6,131 nucleotides of DNA from Octadecabacter sp. (lineage in GTDB: Bacteria; Pseudomonadota; Alphaproteobacteria; Rhodobacterales; Rhodobacteraceae): assembly GCA_003533975.1 (NCBI GenBank), contig DQCL01000092.1, positions 1 to 6,131 on the forward strand, in the 5' to 3' direction. Numbering within the stretch: the stretch's first letter is position 1; each line of letters begins with the position of its first letter. A model generated the notes under the pieces. That model saw only the letters and a program-made list of their open reading frames with translations, had not been told where the DNA came from and did no database searches. A program made the position numbers and the translations under genes. Of this stretch, positions 4,895 to 6,131 are shown in pieces.

Positions 4895-6131
4895 TTACTC
4901 CTCTTCGAGCGCTTCAACAGCCTTTTGCAGATCGTCCTTGGACACTTCTTTTTCTTTCAAAGAAGCGGCCTCAAGAACGTGGTCCACAACCTTGTCTTCA
5001 AACAAAGGTGCGCGGATCTGCTGTTGCATCTGTGGGTTCTGCTGAACGAATTCAAAGAACTGACGCGCTTGGTCGCCGTACTGACGTGCTTGGTTCATAA
5101 CAGCCTGAGTGAACTCAGCGTCGGAAACCTGTACTTCAGCCTTCTGGCCGATTTCAGCCAACAGCAAGCCCAACTTCACGCGGCGCTCCGCCAGCTTTGT
5201 GTGCTCTTTTGTTGTTTCGATCTCAGGGTGATCGTGGCCTTCAACTTCTGGGTTGTCTTCGTGCCACAGCTGGTGCGCGATCTGGCCCGCTTCAGCTTCT
5301 ACCAAGGATGGTGGCAGCTCGAAGGAAACCTTCGTATCCAAAGCGTCCAGCAAGCCACGCTTGGTTACAGCACGTGCCGCGCCCGCGTATTCTTCCTGCA
5401 ATTTCTCGGTGATCTGACCTTTCAGACCTGCAAGGTCTTCAGCGCCAAACTGCTTTGCCATCTCGTCATTGATCTCAGCTGTCTTAGGCTCAAGAACGTT
5501 GAGGATTTTGCATTCGAACACAGCCGCTTTGCCAGCAAGGTGCTCGGCATTGTATTCTTCAGGGAACGTAACTTCGACGTTCTTCTCTTCGCCAGCTTTG
5601 ACGCCAACAAGACCTTCTTCGAAACCTGGGATGAACTGGCCGGAACCAAGAACAAGTGCGTGGCCTTCAGCCGCGCCGCCTTCAAATGCTTCGCCGTCAA
5701 CTTTACCAAGGAAGTCGAATACAACTTGATCGCCGTCTTTCGCTTTGGAGCCTTTTTTGCGGTCTTCAAAGTTCTGCGCAGTCGCAGCAAGGGATGTCAG
5801 GGCCTCTTCAACAGATTCGTCGTCAGCCTTAACAACCATCTTCTCAAGCTTGATAGATGAGAAATCGACCTCAGGAACGTCTGGAAGTGCTTCGTAAGAA
5901 ACAGTCACGACAACATCGTCGCCCTCTTTCCAGTCTTCGTTCGCCATCTTCATCTCTGGCTGCATCGCAGGGCGCTCGCCGGATTCTTCAAGGTGCTTGT
6001 TCATCGCGCCGTCGACTGATTCTTGCATCGCTTCGCCAAGAACCTTTGGGCCAAACTGCTTTTTCATCATCGCCATAGGCACTTTGCCTTTGCGGAAACC
6101 CTTCATCTCGACTTCGGGCTGCGCTTCGGCC
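4895..6131 (-). CDS. tig: Trigger factor (ribosome-associated chaperone and prolyl isomerase), 5' end outside window
   Basis: Trigger factor docks at the ribosome exit tunnel through L23 and shields nascent chains. About 411 residues are present. The first roughly 35 to 40 are missing, because the ribosome-binding loop GFRKGKVP, near residue 44 in E. coli, appears just inside the edge at about 6071-6103. After the N-terminal domain comes the FKBP-type isomerase domain, with [25 protein letters not shown] and EVTFPEEY; this lies near residues 122-210 counted from the Met at 6106. The helical C-terminal chaperone domain follows, with [17 protein letters not shown] and the Gln-rich [10 protein letters not shown] segment. 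The end is acidic (ALEEE). A 9-bp terminator follows the TAA. No defect is visible, and total length would be normal for the family. Confidence 0.97.
   Translation of the reverse strand, partial: AEAQPEVEMKGFRKGKVPMAMMKKQFGPKVLGEAMQESVDGAMNKHLEESGERPAMQPEMKMANEDWKEGDDVVVTVSYEALPDVPEVDFSSIKLEKMVVKADDESVEEALTSLAATAQNFEDRKKGSKAKDGDQVVFDFLGKVDGEAFEGGAAEGHALVLGSGQFIPGFEEGLVGVKAGEEKNVEVTFPEEYNAEHLAGKAAVFECKILNVLEPKTAEINDEMAKQFGAEDLAGLKGQITEKLQEEYAGAARAVTKRGLLDALDTKVSFELPPSLVEAEAGQIAHQLWHEDNPEVEGHDHPEIETTKEHTKLAERRVKLGLLLAEIGQKAEVQVSDAEFTQAVMNQARQYGDQARQFFEFVQQNPQMQQQIRAPLFEDKVVDHVLEAASLKEKEVSKDDLQKAVEALEEE

Noticed and set aside
4925..5860. 311-codon open frame on the plus strand, opposite tig
   Set aside because: It lies wholly within the trigger factor gene, and its translation is a Phe/Leu-rich mirror of that gene without recognisable domains or a ribosome binding site.

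Overview
The window looks like ordinary chromosome from a marine alphaproteobacterium of the Rhodobacteraceae (Roseobacter group). The grounds are family-level resemblance rather than a search: the FabD and trigger-factor sequences, an L9 protein with a long acidic tail, the compact rpsF-rpsR-rplI operon, and a mid-50s percent GC content by eye. Both ends cut through genes.

Layout from left to right. On the minus strand lie a fatty-acid block (fabD, then a FabG-type reductase that runs off the left edge) and, upstream of it, an unrecognised two-helix membrane protein that ends in its own terminator. A divergent intergenic region of about 280 bp carries an inverted repeat, a likely promoter and a structured leader, and leads into the plus-strand operon rpsF-rpsR-rplI (ribosomal proteins S6, S18 and L9), which a strong terminator closes. 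The rest is on the minus strand: tig (trigger factor, 5' end outside the window), its terminator, a small secreted Cys-rich protein, another terminator, and a shortened paralogue of that secreted protein.

Most of the identified genes are growth housekeeping: malonyl-CoA loading and beta-ketoacyl reduction in fatty acid synthesis, ribosome assembly, and co-translational folding. The two small paralogues are accessory and probably Rhodobacteraceae-specific.

The most unusual point is the reductase at the left edge. Its first 80 to 90 residues, its position 3 nt after fabD and its coupled ribosome binding site are those of FabG. From the NNAG motif onward the protein changes to a 3-hydroxybutyrate dehydrogenase-type sequence, with that enzyme's substrate-binding Gln, His and Lys all in register, and GC content drops at about the same point. 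This is either a real recombinant gene or an assembly or amplification misjoin at a conserved motif close to the window end. The sequence alone cannot decide, and a misjoin is a serious possibility. A secondary point is the truncated paralogue at 3794-4189. It has lost its signal peptide, its partner cysteines and an acidic loop, and its start codon sits directly behind a terminator hairpin. No mobile element, CRISPR array, rRNA or tRNA gene was found.
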